Assembly (NCBI GenBank): GCA_027493945.1
Contig: JAOSJU010000001.1
Coordinates: 3,282,484-3,346,483, forward strand
DNA length: 64,000 bases
Source: Burkholderiaceae bacterium
Lineage (GTDB): Bacteria; Pseudomonadota; Gammaproteobacteria; Burkholderiales; Burkholderiaceae_E
Direction of reading: 5' to 3'
The notes under the pieces were generated by a model. That model saw only the letters and a list, made by a program, of their open reading frames with translations, searched no databases and was not told the DNA's origin. How positions within the stretch are numbered: the stretch's first letter is position 1; each line of letters starts with the position of its first letter. The translations under genes were made by a program, and so were the position numbers. Shown here in pieces: positions 54,551 through 64,000 of this stretch.

Positions 54551-55105
54551 TCAGTCGCCGAGCAGCCGACGCGCGCCCTCGAGATCGGAGCCTTGCCCGC
54601 TTGCTGCTGCGGCATCGGCCGCTCGCGCCGCGCGGCTGCGCCGCTGCACCCGCCACCACCCGAACGCGCCGACCAGCAGCAACGCGAACGGGCCCAGCCA
54701 CAGCAGCCAGGTGCTGCTCTTCATCGGCGGCCGGTAGAGGACGAAGTCGCCGTAGCGCTGCACCAGATAGGCCTTGATCTCGTCGTCGCTGCGCCCGGCG
54801 AGGATCTGGTCCTCGACCTGGTGACGCAGGTCGGCGGCGAGTTCGGCGTTGGAGTCGGCCAGCGTCTGGTTCTGGCAGACCAGGCAACGCAGTTCCTCGG
54901 CCAGCTGTTGATAGCGCTCACGCTGGGCGGGCGAAGTGAGGATGCCGGTGTCGGTGGGTCCCGATGCAGGCGCCGCGGCCGGCGCCGCTGCGGCCGGCGT
55001 TGCAGCGCTCGCTGCAGCCGGCGCATCCGCGGCGCCGGCCTGCCAGGGCAGCGACGCGCCGAGCAGCGCGGCCGCGAGCGATGCGATTGCGAGCGTCGTG
55101 CGCAT
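54551..55105 (-). CDS. ccmH: Cytochrome c-type biogenesis protein CcmH
   Basis: CcmH reduces apocytochrome c thiols before haem attachment. The 184-residue precursor has an N-terminal signal MRTTLAIASLAAALLGASLP and an Ala-rich linker, then the redox motif LRCLVCQNQTLADSNAELAA (CxxC in LRCLVCQNQ), DLRHQVEDQILAGRSDDEIK and GDFVLYRPPM, and a C-terminal membrane helix TWLLWLGPFALLLVGAFGWW. ATG 55105 overlaps the ccmG stop (TGATG). Last gene of the operon. Confidence 0.93.
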   Translation of the reverse strand: MRTTLAIASLAAALLGASLPWQAGAADAPAAASAATPAAAAPAAAPASGPTDTGILTSPAQRERYQQLAEELRCLVCQNQTLADSNAELAADLRHQVEDQILAGRSDDEIKAYLVQRYGDFVLYRPPMKSSTWLLWLGPFALLLVGAFGWWRVQRRSRAARAADAAAASGQGSDLEGARRLLGD

Positions 55106-55638
55106 CAGGAGCCCCGCAGCTGCCGCACCATCGGCAGCACCTTCGTTTGCAGGACCTCGCGCGTGACCGGGCCGACCTGCTTGAAGCGGATCACGCCGTG
55201 CTGGTCGATCAGGAAGGTTTCGGGGGCGCCATAGACGCCGTAGTCGATCGCGACGCCGCCCTTGATGTCGCTGACCACCACCATGTACGGATTGCCCAGC
55301 TTGCGCAGCCACGCGATCGAGTTGTCCGGCATGTCCTTCCAGGCCAGGCCCACGATCGGCACCTCGCCGGACTTCGCGAGGTCGTTGAAGACCGGGTGCT
55401 CGACCTGGCAGGCCGCGCACCACGAGCCCCAGACGTTGAGCAGCCAGACCTGTCCGCGCATCGCTTCGGGCGTCCAGGCGCGCGACAGGTCGTGCGTGAC
55501 CGGCAGCGAGAACATCGGCGCAGGCTTGCCGATCAGCGGCGACGGGATCTCGCGCGGATCGCGATCGAGGCCCCGCATCAGGAACCACGCGATCACGGCG
55601 AAGATCGCGACCGGAAGGACGAAGCGCATTGCCCTCAT
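55105..55638 (-). CDS. ccmG: Thiol:disulfide interchange protein CcmG (DsbE)
   Basis: A membrane-anchored periplasmic thioredoxin. The 177-residue protein starts MRAMRFVLPVAIFAVIAWFL, a signal anchor, with GKPAPMFSLPVTHD next and the active site VWGSWCAACQVEHPVFNDLA (WCAAC). It carries the DsbE GVYGAPETFLIDQHGVIRFK cis-Pro motif. The active-site dipeptide AA is less common than the usual PS/VP. Overlaps ccmH by one base. Confidence 0.94.
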   Translation of the reverse strand: MRAMRFVLPVAIFAVIAWFLMRGLDRDPREIPSPLIGKPAPMFSLPVTHDLSRAWTPEAMRGQVWLLNVWGSWCAACQVEHPVFNDLAKSGEVPIVGLAWKDMPDNSIAWLRKLGNPYMVVVSDIKGGVAIDYGVYGAPETFLIDQHGVIRFKQVGPVTREVLQTKVLPMVRQLRGS

Positions 55639-55699
55639 CGCGGCGCACCCCCGCGCGCAGCACCGAGGACGGGGCGGACAGCGGAGCCGGGGGCGCCGA

Positions 55700-57698
55700 T
55701 CACGCGGCCTGTCCTCCGGGCAGTGCCTGCGCCGCGCGCTCGACGGCGCGGCGGCGGTAGCGGCGATCGGCCGCGGCGACGAAGCCGCCGATGGCCATCA
55801 GCACGCAGCCGAGCCAGATCCAGTTGACGAAGGGCTTGACGTGCGCGCGCACCACCCAGGCGCGGTCGCCCAGCGGTTCTCCCATCGACAGGTAGACGTC
55901 GCGAATCAGGCTGCGGTCGATCGACGCTTCGGTCATCGGCATGCCGGATGCGCGATAGACGCGTTTCTCGGGCGAGAGCATCGCGATCGGAGCGGCGTCG
56001 CCGGCCCCGGCGCGGCGGATCTCGAAGATGCCGCGCGTGCCGTCGTAGTTCGGCCCGGTGATCGGCGCGAGCCCGACGAAGCGGATGTCGTAGCCGCCCA
56101 GCTCGATGCGCTGGCCGACTTCCATGCGCAGCTCGCGGCCGCTCTCGTAACTGGTGACCAGCGTGACGCCGGCCACGAACACCGCGACGCCGAGGTGCGC
56201 GAAGTGCATGCCCCAGGCACTGGCCGGGTGCACGCCGATGCGGCGCAGCGACAGCCTGCCGTCGGCGCCGCGCAGCATGTCGCGCACCGCGACCACGACG
56301 CAGGTGGCGATCCACAGCGCGAACATCAGGCCGAGGCTGGTCATCGGGCGGAAGCCGTCGACCGCGAGAGGCAGCAGCAGCGCGGCGATCACCGACACCG
56401 CGAACGCCCAGCGCAGCCGCGCGACCAGGTCAGGCAGCTCGGCCTTCTTCCAGCGCGCCAGCGGACCGATGCCCATCAGGAACAGCGCCGGCGCCATCAG
56501 GGGATAGAACACCGCGTCGAAATACGGCGGGCCGACCGAGATCTTGCCCATCCCGAGCGTGTCGAGCACCAGCGGATACAGCGTGCCCAGGAGCACTGCC
56601 GCCATCGCGACGCTGAGCAGCACGTTGTTGGCGAGCAGCAGCGACTCGCGCGACACCGCGGCGAATCCGGGCCCGTTGCCGATCGCCGGCGCGCGCCAGG
56701 CGAACAGCAGCAGCGAGCCGCCCACGACGATCGCGAGGAAGGCGAGGATGAACACGCCGCGCGCGGGGTCGGTGGCGAACGCGTGCACCGAAGTGAGCAC
56801 GCCCGAGCGCACGAGGAAGGTGCCGAGAAGGCTCAGACTGAAGCCGACGATCGCCAGCAGCACCGTCCAGCTGCGGAAGGTGCCGCGCTTCTCGGCGACC
56901 GACAGCGAGTGCACCAGCGCGGTGGCGATCAGCCACGGCATGAACGACGCGTTCTCGACCGGATCCCAGAACCACCAGCCGCCCCAGCCCAGCTCGTAGT
57001 AGGCCCAGAACGAGCCGAGCGCGATGCCCAGCGTGAGGAAGCACCAGGCCACCGTGGTCCAGGGCCGCGCCCACCGCGCCCAAGGCCGCGTCGAAGCGCC
57101 CGCCGATCAGGCCGGCCACCGAGAACGCGAAGGCCACCGACAGCCCGACGTAGCCCATGTAGAGCAGCGGCGGATGGAACACCATGCCGGCGTCCTGCAG
57201 CAGCGGATTCAGGTCGCGCCCGTCGGGAGGCGGCGGCACCAGCCGGTCGAACGGGTTGGAGGTGAACAGCAGGAACAGCAGGAAGCCGACCCCCACGAGA
57301 CCCATCGTGGACAGGATGCGCGCGCGCAGCACCAGCGGCAGCGAGGTCGAGAACACCGCGACCGCGCCGGTCCAGCACGACAGGATCAGCACCCACAGCA
57401 GCATCGAGCCCTCGTGCGAGCCCCAGGTCGCGGCGATCCGGTAGTGCAGCGGCAGGCTCAGGTTCGAGTGCGTGGCCACGAGCCCCACGCTGAAGTCGTT
57501 GCCGACGAACAGCGCGGCGAGCAGGCCGAAGGCGAGGATCGCCAGCACGGCCAGCGTCATCGCGGCCGGGCGCGCCACTGCCATCAGGCGCGCGCCGGTC
57601 GCCCCGCCCATCGCGGCGCCGGTCATCGGCAGGATGCCCAGCGCCAGCGACACCGCCAGCGCCAGCGCCAGCGTGAATTGACCCAGTTCCGCGATCAT
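55700..57698 (-). CDS. ccmF: Cytochrome c haem lyase subunit CcmF, apparent frameshift
   Basis: CcmF, a ~15-helix membrane protein, attaches haem to apocytochromes with CcmH. It begins MIAELGQFTLALALAVSLAL and has THSNLSLPLHYRIAATWGSH, GSMLLWVLILSCWTGAV and HPPLLYMGYVGLSVAFAFSV. The frame breaks near 57068, then resumes WCFLTLGIALGSFWAYYELG (the WWD-type block GWGGWWFWDPVENASFMPWL follows), to the stop at 55700. About 666 residues, normal. One base restores it. The C-terminal half with TSVHAFATDPARGVFI and the haem-ligating histidines is intact. Confidence 0.93.
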
Positions 57699-57756
57699 GT
57701 CCGACTCCGTGCCGTGTTGGTCGGCCGATGCGCCGGCCGCGCGTTGCCCCGATGGC

Positions 57757-58224
57757 TCACTGCTTCGGTGCCTGCTGGAACTGCGCCGGCGCGCCCACCG
57801 GATGTCCGGCGCGCTCGAGTGCCTCGGCGGCCTCGGGCGGCATGTAGTTCTCGTCGTGCTTGGCCAGCACTTCGCGCGCCTTGAAGGTGCCGTCGTGCTC
57901 GAGCGTACCCTGCGCGACCACGCCGCGGCCTTCGCGGAACAGGTCGGGCAGGATGCCGGTGTAGGCCACCTGGACCGTCTTCGCGTTGTCGGTCACGCCG
58001 AAGGTGACGGTGGTGCCGTCGCCGACGCGCGCGACGCTCTCGGGCACCACCAGTCCGCCGATGCGAAACGTCTTGCCCTTCGGTGCTTCGCCGTCGGCGA
58101 TCTGCGTGGGGGTGTAGAAGAACACCAGGTTGCTGCGGAACGCGTTCAGGACCAGCGTCGCGGCCACCGCCAGCGCGCCGAGCCCGGCCACGATCCACAA
58201 CATGCGCTTGTGACGCGGTTTCAT
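57757..58224 (-). CDS. ccmE: Cytochrome c-type biogenesis protein CcmE
   Basis: The periplasmic haem chaperone. The 155-residue protein has an N-terminal anchor [20 protein letters not shown], the OB-fold [18 protein letters not shown] and [19 protein letters not shown], and the haem-binding [17 protein letters not shown], whose His and Tyr are in the H-DENY motif. Start ATG 58224 overlaps the ccmD stop. Confidence 0.95.
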   Translation of the reverse strand: MKPRHKRMLWIVAGLGALAVAATLVLNAFRSNLVFFYTPTQIADGEAPKGKTFRIGGLVVPESVARVGDGTTVTFGVTDNAKTVQVAYTGILPDLFREGRGVVAQGTLEHDGTFKAREVLAKHDENYMPPEAAEALERAGHPVGAPAQFQQAPKQ

Positions 58225-58412
58225 CGATCCGTGCCTCCGGGGCGTGCCGCTGCCGCCATCGACCGCTCGGCGCGCATCGCGGCCGCGCGCCGCCAGCTCT
58301 CGCGCCGATGACGGCGCAGCCAGGCGAGTTCGACGATCAACGCGATCGCCAGCATTCCGTACGAGCTCCAGACGTAGAACCCGTAGCCGCCCATCGCGAG
58401 CCATTCGCTCAT
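58221..58412 (-). CDS. ccmD: Haem exporter protein CcmD
   Basis: The 63-residue CcmD stabilises the CcmABC complex. It has the family start [20 protein letters not shown] and a single hydrophobic helix to [10 protein letters not shown], then a basic tail. It is too short for the ORF track to list on its own. It overlaps ccmC and ccmE by 4 bases on each side. Confidence 0.85.
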   Translation of the reverse strand: MSEWLAMGGYGFYVWSSYGMLAIALIVELAWLRRHRRESWRRAAAMRAERSMAAAARPGGTDR

Positions 58413-59202
58413 CGCGTGGCCGCTCCGGCCATGGTCGGAGCGGCGTCGCCCGGCCTTTCGAGTTCGCCGACCCAGCCGCTGAGCGCCTCGCGCTCGACGA
58501 TGATGCTGCGCACCCGGTAGAGCGCGACCGCGATCGTGTAGGCCCAGGCCGCCAGCGACATCAGCAGCATCGCGGTGAGCATCGTGTGCGCCATCTTCGG
58601 CGCCGCCGTCATCGAGATCGACGAGCCCTGGTGAAGCGTGTTCCACCAGCGCACCGAGAAGTAGATGATCGGCACGTTGATCGCGCCCACCAGTGCGAGC
58701 AGCGCCGCGGCGCGATCGGCGCGGCGCGGATCGTCGATCGAGGCGCGCAGCGCGATGAAGCCGAGGTACAGGAACAGCAGGATCAGCGTGGACGTGAGCC
58801 GCGCGTCCCAGACCCAGTAGGTGCCCCGGTGGGGCGGCCCCAGAAGGCGCCAGTCCAGAGCGAGACGAACGCGAACATCGCGCCGGTGGGCGCGAGCGCC
58901 TGCGCCATCATGGCCGAGAGCCGCGTGTTGAACGCGAGCGAGATCGCACACCAGAACGCCATGACCAGGTAGGCGAACATCGCCATCCAGGCGGCGGGCA
59001 CGTGGATGAAGATGATCCGGTAGGCTTCGCCCTGCTGCCAGTCGGTGGGCGCGACGAAGAAGCCGACGTACAGGCCGGCGGCCGCGAGGATCGCGGCGGC
59101 GGCGCCGAACCACGGGATCAGCCTGCCTGCCAGCGGGTAGAAGCTGGCGGGCGACGCGTACCGGAACCAGGTGCTGCCGGTGCTGGACAACGGGGTGCTC
59201 AT
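58409..59202 (-). CDS. ccmC: Haem exporter permease CcmC, apparent frameshift
   Basis: CcmC loads haem onto CcmE. It begins [20 protein letters not shown], with [20 protein letters not shown] and [16 protein letters not shown] in one frame. The frame changes near 58830, and [20 protein letters not shown] (the WWD-type block), [20 protein letters not shown] and [20 protein letters not shown] follow in another. The conserved histidines of HVPAA and NTLHQ are present. About 264 residues. Confidence 0.9.
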
Positions 59203-59891
59203 TCGTGGGCGATTCTAACCGCTAACGCGGTGGCAGCCGGGCCCAATACCCACGCCACGATCAAGCCGGCGCCGAGCAGTGAAAAATGCGCGTCGGCGCC
59301 CAGGCCCGAGGTGAACGACTCGACCGCGCCGGCGCCGAAAATCAGCACCGGGACGGCCAGCGGCAGCACCAGCAGCGCCAGCAGTGACGAGCCGCCGCGC
59401 GCGCCCAGCGTCAGCGCCGCAGCCACCGCTCCGAGCCAGGACAGGATCGGCGTGCCGATCGCGAGCGACGCGGCCAGCACCACGATCGCGTCGGCGGGCA
59501 GGCCGAACTGCAGTCCTGCCACCGGCGACAACAGGACCAGCGGTACGCCGGTGGCCAGCCAGTGCGCGAGCACCTTGCCGGCGACCAGCGCCTGAAGGGG
59601 CGCCGGCGCGAGCACCATCTGTTCGAGCGTGCCATCGCCATGGTCGGTGGCGAACAGCCGCGACAGCCCGAGCAGGCTGGCCAGCAGCGCGGCGACCCAG
59701 GCGATGCCCGGCGCGATCGCGCGCAGCAGCTGCGGATCGGGGCTGACCGCCAGCGGAAACAGGCTGGTCACCAGCAGGAAGAACACCAGGATCACCGCGA
59801 GCTCGGCGCGCGAGCGCATGGCCAGGCGCAGGTCGCGCCGGCACGCCCAGCCGAGCGCGGCGAATGCCCCCGCGGCGGCCTGCTGTCTCAT
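59199..59891 (-). CDS. ccmB: Haem exporter permease CcmB
   Basis: The second permease of the CcmABC complex. The 230-residue protein starts MRQQAAAGAFAALGWACRRD and has LFFLLVTSLFPLAV-like sequence (seen as VFFLLVTSLFPLAVSPDPQL), ATDHGDGTLEQMVLAPAP and several hydrophobic helices. Intact. ATG 59891 overlaps the ccmA stop, TGA at 59888-59890. Confidence 0.92.
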   Translation of the reverse strand: MRQQAAAGAFAALGWACRRDLRLAMRSRAELAVILVFFLLVTSLFPLAVSPDPQLLRAIAPGIAWVAALLASLLGLSRLFATDHGDGTLEQMVLAPAPLQALVAGKVLAHWLATGVPLVLLSPVAGLQFGLPADAIVVLAASLAIGTPILSWLGAVAAALTLGARGGSSLLALLVLPLAVPVLIFGAGAVESFTSGLGADAHFSLLGAGLIVAWVLGPAATALAVRIAHE

Positions 59892-60534
59892 GCTCGGGAT
59901 TCGCCCAGGTCGAGCACGAGCGGCGGCTGCGCGCAGGGCAGCGGCTGGTGCGTCGCGACGAGTGCCAGTCCGCCGCGTTCCAGGTGCTCGTCGAGCAATG
60001 CGGCGAGCGTCTGCAGCCCGGCGGTGTCGAGTGCGGTGCCCGGCTCGTCGAGCAGCCACAGCGGCCGCTTCGACAGCGCCAGGCGCGCCAGCGAGAGCCG
60101 GCGGCGCTGGCCGGCCGACAGCCGCACGAACGGCAGCTGCGCCTGGCGCTCGAGCCCGACACGGGCCAGTTGCGCGTCGATGCGTACGGGATCCTCGTCG
60201 AGGCCGTCGAGCGCCGCCTGCAGCACCAGGTTCTCGCGCGCTTCGAGGCCGTCCTTCCAGCCGCTCGCGTGCCCCTGGTAGAGGCAGTCGGCGCGCCATT
60301 CGGGGAATCGGCCCGGCGAACCGCGCCGCGCCACAGAATTTCGCCGGCCACCGGGCGCGCGAGTCCGGCGACGGCGCGCAACAGCGTCGACTTGCCGCTG
60401 CCGTTGGGGCCGACCAGCATCATCCAGCGCGTGCGCGGCACGCGCAGCTCGAGCCCGGCGAACAGCGTGCGATAGCCGGCCGCGCAGGCCAGTGCGCGGA
60501 CCTCGAGTCCGTCGAAGCCCGGCTGGCCGCTCAA
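59888..60534 (-). CDS. ccmA: Cytochrome c biogenesis ATP-binding protein CcmA, apparent frameshift
   Basis: ATPase of the CcmABC complex. Walker A MMLVGPNGSGKSTLLRAVAG and the segment EILWRGAVRRA lie in one frame; then the frame shifts near 60318, and GQRRRLSLARLALS (with signature SAGQRRR) and Walker B LWLLDEPGTALDTAG follow. About 215 residues. It starts at TTG 60534, overlapping the ccmI stop (TTGA). One base restores it. Confidence 0.9.
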
Positions 60535-61883
60535 GGCGTGACCACGCGATCGATGACGATCGTCACGTCGCGCTGGCCGGGCGCGACGCCGGCGCGCTGC
60601 CCGTAGAGGTCGCCGGGCTGGCGCATCGCGTTGCCGCTGCGGCTGAGCCGCGCCTCGAGCACCAGCGACTCGGCCGACGAGAGCCGCCGCGACGGATCCA
60701 TCGCGTCGGCGTCGCCAATCGTGAATTTCGTCGGCAGTCGCACGTTCGCTTCGCGCACCGCGGCGATCGGGATCGGCGGGCCGGCGGCCCGGCGGGCGAT
60801 CACGTAGAGCGTGTCGCCGGCGCGCACGCGGTCGGCGAGGCCGGTGTCGATGGAGACGGTTCCGGTGACGCTGGAGGCGGCCGCCGCGGCCGGCGGTTTC
60901 GCTTCGCCGGCTGCGGCCCCGGGTGCCGGGCTGTTGCCCGACGAGGGACCGGCGCCGCGTTGCGCGAGTTCGGAGTCGATGCGCGCGAGCACCTGGCCGA
61001 TCTGCGCGGCGTCGTCGGAGCCGGCGGGCAGGCTCTCGTGCAGCTTCTTCAGGTAGCCGCGCGCGGCTTCGAGGTTGCCGAGCCGGTACTGCGCCGCGCC
61101 CATCAGCGCGATCGCCTTGGGTTCGTCGGGGTTCGCGGCGAGCGCGCGCTCGAGCAAGCTGGTGGGCAAGCCGGAGAAGTCGCCCCTGGCGAGCACGGCG
61201 GCCGTCTCGGCGTAGTCGGCGAGCAGGCGCGCGTCGGAAGGCGTCAGGCGCACCGCCTGCTCGAACGCGGCCAGCGCCTCCGCGTGGCGACCCTGCATCC
61301 TGCGCGCCTCGGCGAGCATCGCCCAGGCTTCGCCGTCGTCGGGTCGTTCGCGGGTGCGCTGCTCGATGCCGGCGATCAGTTTGTCGATGTCGCCGGCATC
61401 GACCGGCGGGTGGTCGGCGCGCAGGTCGCGGTTCGCGAGATCGGGCGCGCCGACCCGATGGTAGACGCCCACCGCGATCAGCGGCATGAGCAGCGCCAGC
61501 GCCAGCGCGACCAGCGTCACGGTGCGCCCCGGCGCCGCCGTGCCGCTACGGAGCGCAGCGCCGGTGCCGCGCGCGCGCGCCGCGGAGCCCGCGGCAGCGG
61601 CGGAGCCTGCAGCCGCGCCGCCCGATGCGGCAGCCGCCTCGGGAAGGTCTTCGGCGACCTGGCGCAGCAGGTCGGCCTGCGCCTGCTCGGCGTCGGCGTC
61701 GCTCAGGCGGCCGGCCGCGCGCTCGCGCTCGATCTCGTTCCTGCGGTCGCGAAAGACCGCGAGGCGGCGACGATCGTCGTCACGCGCGTCGGCCTGCACC
61801 GGCGCGCGCGACGACAGCAGCGGCCAGACGATGGCGGCGGTCGCCACGAGCGTGGCGACGGCGATGGATACCCAAAGCAGCAT
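60531..61883 (-). CDS. ccmI: Cytochrome c-type biogenesis protein CcmI
   Basis: CcmI is the apocytochrome chaperone that hands substrates to CcmF/H. The 450-residue protein starts MLLWVSIAVATLVATAAIVW, has a second hydrophobic helix TVTLVALALALLMPLIAVGV, TPR-like repeats (EAWAMLAEARRMQGRHAEAL, KAIALMGAAQYRLGNLEAAR) and a C-terminal domain ending LVLEARLSRSGNAMRQPGDL. It precedes ccmA, so the gene is at the head of the operon instead of after ccmH, its usual place. Confidence 0.9.
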   Translation of the reverse strand: MLLWVSIAVATLVATAAIVWPLLSSRAPVQADARDDDRRRLAVFRDRRNEIERERAAGRLSDADAEQAQADLLRQVAEDLPEAAAASGGAAAGSAAAAGSAARARGTGAALRSGTAAPGRTVTLVALALALLMPLIAVGVYHRVGAPDLANRDLRADHPPVDAGDIDKLIAGIEQRTRERPDDGEAWAMLAEARRMQGRHAEALAAFEQAVRLTPSDARLLADYAETAAVLARGDFSGLPTSLLERALAANPDEPKAIALMGAAQYRLGNLEAARGYLKKLHESLPAGSDDAAQIGQVLARIDSELAQRGAGPSSGNSPAPGAAAGEAKPPAAAAASSVTGTVSIDTGLADRVRAGDTLYVIARRAAGPPIPIAAVREANVRLPTKFTIGDADAMDPSRRLSSAESLVLEARLSRSGNAMRQPGDLYGQRAGVAPGQRDVTIVIDRVVTP

Positions 61884-61963
61884 CGGCGGGAGCCGGCCGG
61901 CGAGGCGCGGCGGAAGGATTCCGGGACAGCGCGGATTGTCGCACAGCGGCACGGCCGCCCCGC

Positions 61964-63139
61964 TCAGCCCCCCAGAGGAAGTTCGCCCCGGGCGAGGTGT
62001 TCGCCGAGCACGTCGAGAAAGCGGCTGCACGCCTCGAGTTGCGCGACCTCGACGTATTCGTCGGGCTGGTGCGCCACGCGAATGTCCCCCGGGCCGCAGA
62101 CGATGGTGGGCACGCCGATTTCCTGCAGGATGCCGGCCTCGGTGCCGAAGCTCACGCGGCCCGCCGACAGGTGGCCGCACAGCGGCATGATCGCCTGCGC
62201 CAGGTAGACGTTGCCGCGCTCGTCGAGCGCCGGCGTGTCGAAGATCTCCTCGAACGCGATCGCCGTATCGGCCGAGATCGCGCGCATCGCGGGCAGGAGC
62301 ACGTCGTCGCAATACGCGCGGATCTCGCCCAGCACGTCGGCCGAGCGCGTGCCGGGCAGCGTGCGGATCTCGAGCAGGAATTCGCAGTCTTTCGCGGTGA
62401 TGTTGTGCGCGGTGCCGCCCTCGATGCGCCCGACGTGCACGCTCGTGTGCGGGAACTCGAAGCCGTCGTGGCGCGCGGCCGCGTTCAGCCGCTTCTGCAA
62501 CGCGTTGGCGAAGACGATGATTTCGGCCGCGCACTCCACCGCCGACACGCCCTGGTCGCGCAGCGACGAATGCACCGAATGGCCGCGCACCTTCACGCGA
62601 TATCCGGCCGAGCCCTTGTTCGCGATGACCACCTGCATCGAAGTGGGCTCGCCGATGATGCACGCCGCCGGCCGCACCGGCGCGGTCGCCATCTGCGCCG
62701 CGAGCTGGCGCATGCCGCGCATGTTCGTCTCCTCGTTGTACGACAGCGCGATGTGCACCGGCATGCGCAGTCGCGCGCGCGCGAAGCGCGGCGCCGCCTC
62801 GAGAACGCAGGCGATGAAGCCCTTCATGTCGGCCGAGCCGCGCGCGTACAGCCGGCCGTCGCGCCCGGCGAGCGTGAACGGGTCGGAACTCCACGCCTGG
62901 CCCGCCACGGGCACCACGTCGGAGTGCCCCGACAGCATCAGCCCGGGACGATCCTCGGGGCCGATGGTCGCGAACAGGTTGGCCTTGCCGGGCTCGTCGC
63001 CGTGCTGCACCTGCGTGCGCGCGCCGCAGGCCTGCAGCCGCTCCGCGGCCCAGTCGATCAGCGCGATGTTCGGCCGCGCGCTCACGGTGTCGAAGGCGAC
63101 CAGACGGCCGAGGGTTTCGATGACTGCTGCAAGGTCCAT
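61964..63139 (-). CDS. argE: Acetylornithine deacetylase (M20 family)
   Basis: ArgE removes acetate from N-acetylornithine in arginine synthesis. The 391-residue protein starts MDLAAVIETLGRLVAFDTVS and has the M20 motifs MLSGHSDVVPVAGQAW (first His and Asp), YARGSADMKGFIACVLEAAP, LSYNEETNMRGMRQLAAQ with the catalytic Glu pair (EE followed by TNMRG rather than the usual VGCLG) and RGHSVHSSLRDQGVSAVECA. The C-terminal His is in VAHQPDEYVEV. Start ATG 63139. It is divergent from the oxidoreductase and lies 80 bases upstream of ccmI. Confidence 0.88.
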   Translation of the reverse strand: MDLAAVIETLGRLVAFDTVSARPNIALIDWAAERLQACGARTQVQHGDEPGKANLFATIGPEDRPGLMLSGHSDVVPVAGQAWSSDPFTLAGRDGRLYARGSADMKGFIACVLEAAPRFARARLRMPVHIALSYNEETNMRGMRQLAAQMATAPVRPAACIIGEPTSMQVVIANKGSAGYRVKVRGHSVHSSLRDQGVSAVECAAEIIVFANALQKRLNAAARHDGFEFPHTSVHVGRIEGGTAHNITAKDCEFLLEIRTLPGTRSADVLGEIRAYCDDVLLPAMRAISADTAIAFEEIFDTPALDERGNVYLAQAIMPLCGHLSAGRVSFGTEAGILQEIGVPTIVCGPGDIRVAHQPDEYVEVAQLEACSRFLDVLGEHLARGELPLGG

Positions 63140-63298
63140 GTCGGCGGCTCCGGGCTCAAGCGAGGGCGTTCGTGGTGTGAACAGGCCCCGGCTGTCCGTC
63201 GAAGATACCGGAAAGCGACCGCGGTCCGCAGTACAGTGTCGGCGCGTGCAGTGTCGGCGGGGCGGGGCCCCGGGGCCGCGAACCGGAGGAATCGCCCC

Positions 63299-64000
63299 AT
63301 GCAAGCGACCGGATGTGACTGGATCGTCGTCGGCGCCGGCATCGCCGGGGCCTCGCTCGCGTACTGGCTGGCGCCGCACGGGCGCGTCGTCGTCCTGGAG
63401 CGCGAGACGCAGCCCGGTTACCACGCGAGCGGCCGCTCGGCCGCGCTCTACCTGCCGAGCTACGGGCCCGCGCAGGTCAGGGCACTGACGCTGGCCAGCC
63501 GCGATTTCCTGTCGAGCCCGCCGGCCGGGTTCTCCGCAGCGCCGATCCTTTCGCCACGCGGCGCGCTCACCATCGGCACGAGCACGCAGCGCGAACTGCT
63601 CGAGCGCCACCACGACTCGGTGCGCGCGCTGGGCATCGAGGCGATCCGGCTCGATGTGCAACAGGCCCGCGAGCAGGTGCCGGTGCTGCGCGAAGACGTG
63701 GTCGCCGGCGGTGTGCTGGAGCCCGACGCGTTCGACATCGACGTGAGCGCGTTGCTGCAAGGCTTCCTGCGCGGCGTGCGCGCGCACGGCGGGACGGTCG
63801 AATGCGGCATTGAGGCGCGCGAGATCGCGCGCGAAGGCGCCGACTGGGTGGTCGGCGACGGGCTGCGCCGCTGGCGCGCGCCGCTGCTGGTCGATGCCGC
63901 GGGTGCGTGGGCCGACGCGCTGGCGGCGCTGGCAGGCGTGGCGCGGCTGGGGCTGCAGCCGAAGCGGCGCAGCGCGTTCCTGTTCCGTCCGCCCGAGGCG
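63299..64000 (+). CDS. FAD-dependent oxidoreductase (D-amino acid/glycine oxidase family), 3' end beyond window
   Basis: Not listed as its own frame in the ORF track because it has no stop inside the window. ATG 63299 follows a good site CGGAGGAATC. The protein begins MQATGCDWIVVGAGIAGASL, a DAO-type Rossmann loop, then VVLERETQPGYHASGRSAAL, and LVDAAGAWADALAALAGVAR, typical of FAD-dependent amine or amino acid oxidoreductases. The reading frame is open to base 64000 (234 codons). The substrate is unknown. Transcribed away from argE. Confidence 0.85.
   Translation, partial: MQATGCDWIVVGAGIAGASLAYWLAPHGRVVVLERETQPGYHASGRSAALYLPSYGPAQVRALTLASRDFLSSPPAGFSAAPILSPRGALTIGTSTQRELLERHHDSVRALGIEAIRLDVQQAREQVPVLREDVVAGGVLEPDAFDIDVSALLQGFLRGVRAHGGTVECGIEAREIAREGADWVVGDGLRRWRAPLLVDAAGAWADALAALAGVARLGLQPKRRSAFLFRPPEA

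Overview
The window looks like chromosomal DNA of a high-GC betaproteobacterium, most likely Burkholderiales. The evidence is the gene order purM-AI-2E permease-hda-HAD-pcnB-folK-dNK-panC, the block queA/tgt-yajC-secD-secF, a small secreted DUF4148-like protein, split pntAA/pntAB/pntB, and a System I cytochrome c maturation operon. The assignment rests on family knowledge and gene order, not on a database search.

Layout. 1-7447: housekeeping genes for purine, DNA-replication control, RNA polyadenylation, folate, nucleoside and pantothenate metabolism. 1700-2187 and 7448-8186 hold unusual foldback elements with a shared core and locus-specific inverted arms. 8187-11352: galE and manC (sugar nucleotides) and thpR. 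11375-18012: a complete phosphate module, phoB-phoR facing pstSCAB-phoU, with a recognisable Pho box before both phoB and pstS. 18189-19766: arsenate reductase and an ACR3-type arsenite pump next to the phosphate transporter. 19830-23976: two acyl-CoA dehydrogenases and a K+/H+ antiporter. 24122-27803: a low-complexity secreted protein, tRNA-Leu(CAA), a PAP2 phosphatase, and a FAD-oxidase/fatty-acid methyltransferase pair that may make branched or furan lipids. 27893-35667: queA, tgt, yajC, secD, secF, interrupted by a small insertion. 35674-45047: cytochromes b561 and c', purB, GST, a lipoprotein, mnmA, a Nudix hydrolase, and proton-translocating transhydrogenase with an extra small membrane subunit.

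45250-54502 is the most unusual block. It encodes coenzyme F420 enzymes (npdG, cofC, cofD, cofE) around a TRAP transporter, a decayed pyruvate-carboxylase fragment and an MFS exporter. Its codon use is visibly less GC-biased than its neighbours and its gene spacing is looser, suggesting acquired DNA. After it come ccmI-ABCDEFGH (minus strand), argE, and a FAD-dependent oxidoreductase that runs off the end.

Quality caveat: about twenty otherwise well-conserved genes, including secD, phoR, ccmA, ccmC and ccmF, are each split by single-base shifts, some in C or G runs. Most are probably sequence errors rather than biology. I annotate those genes as single spans and state where the frame breaks.
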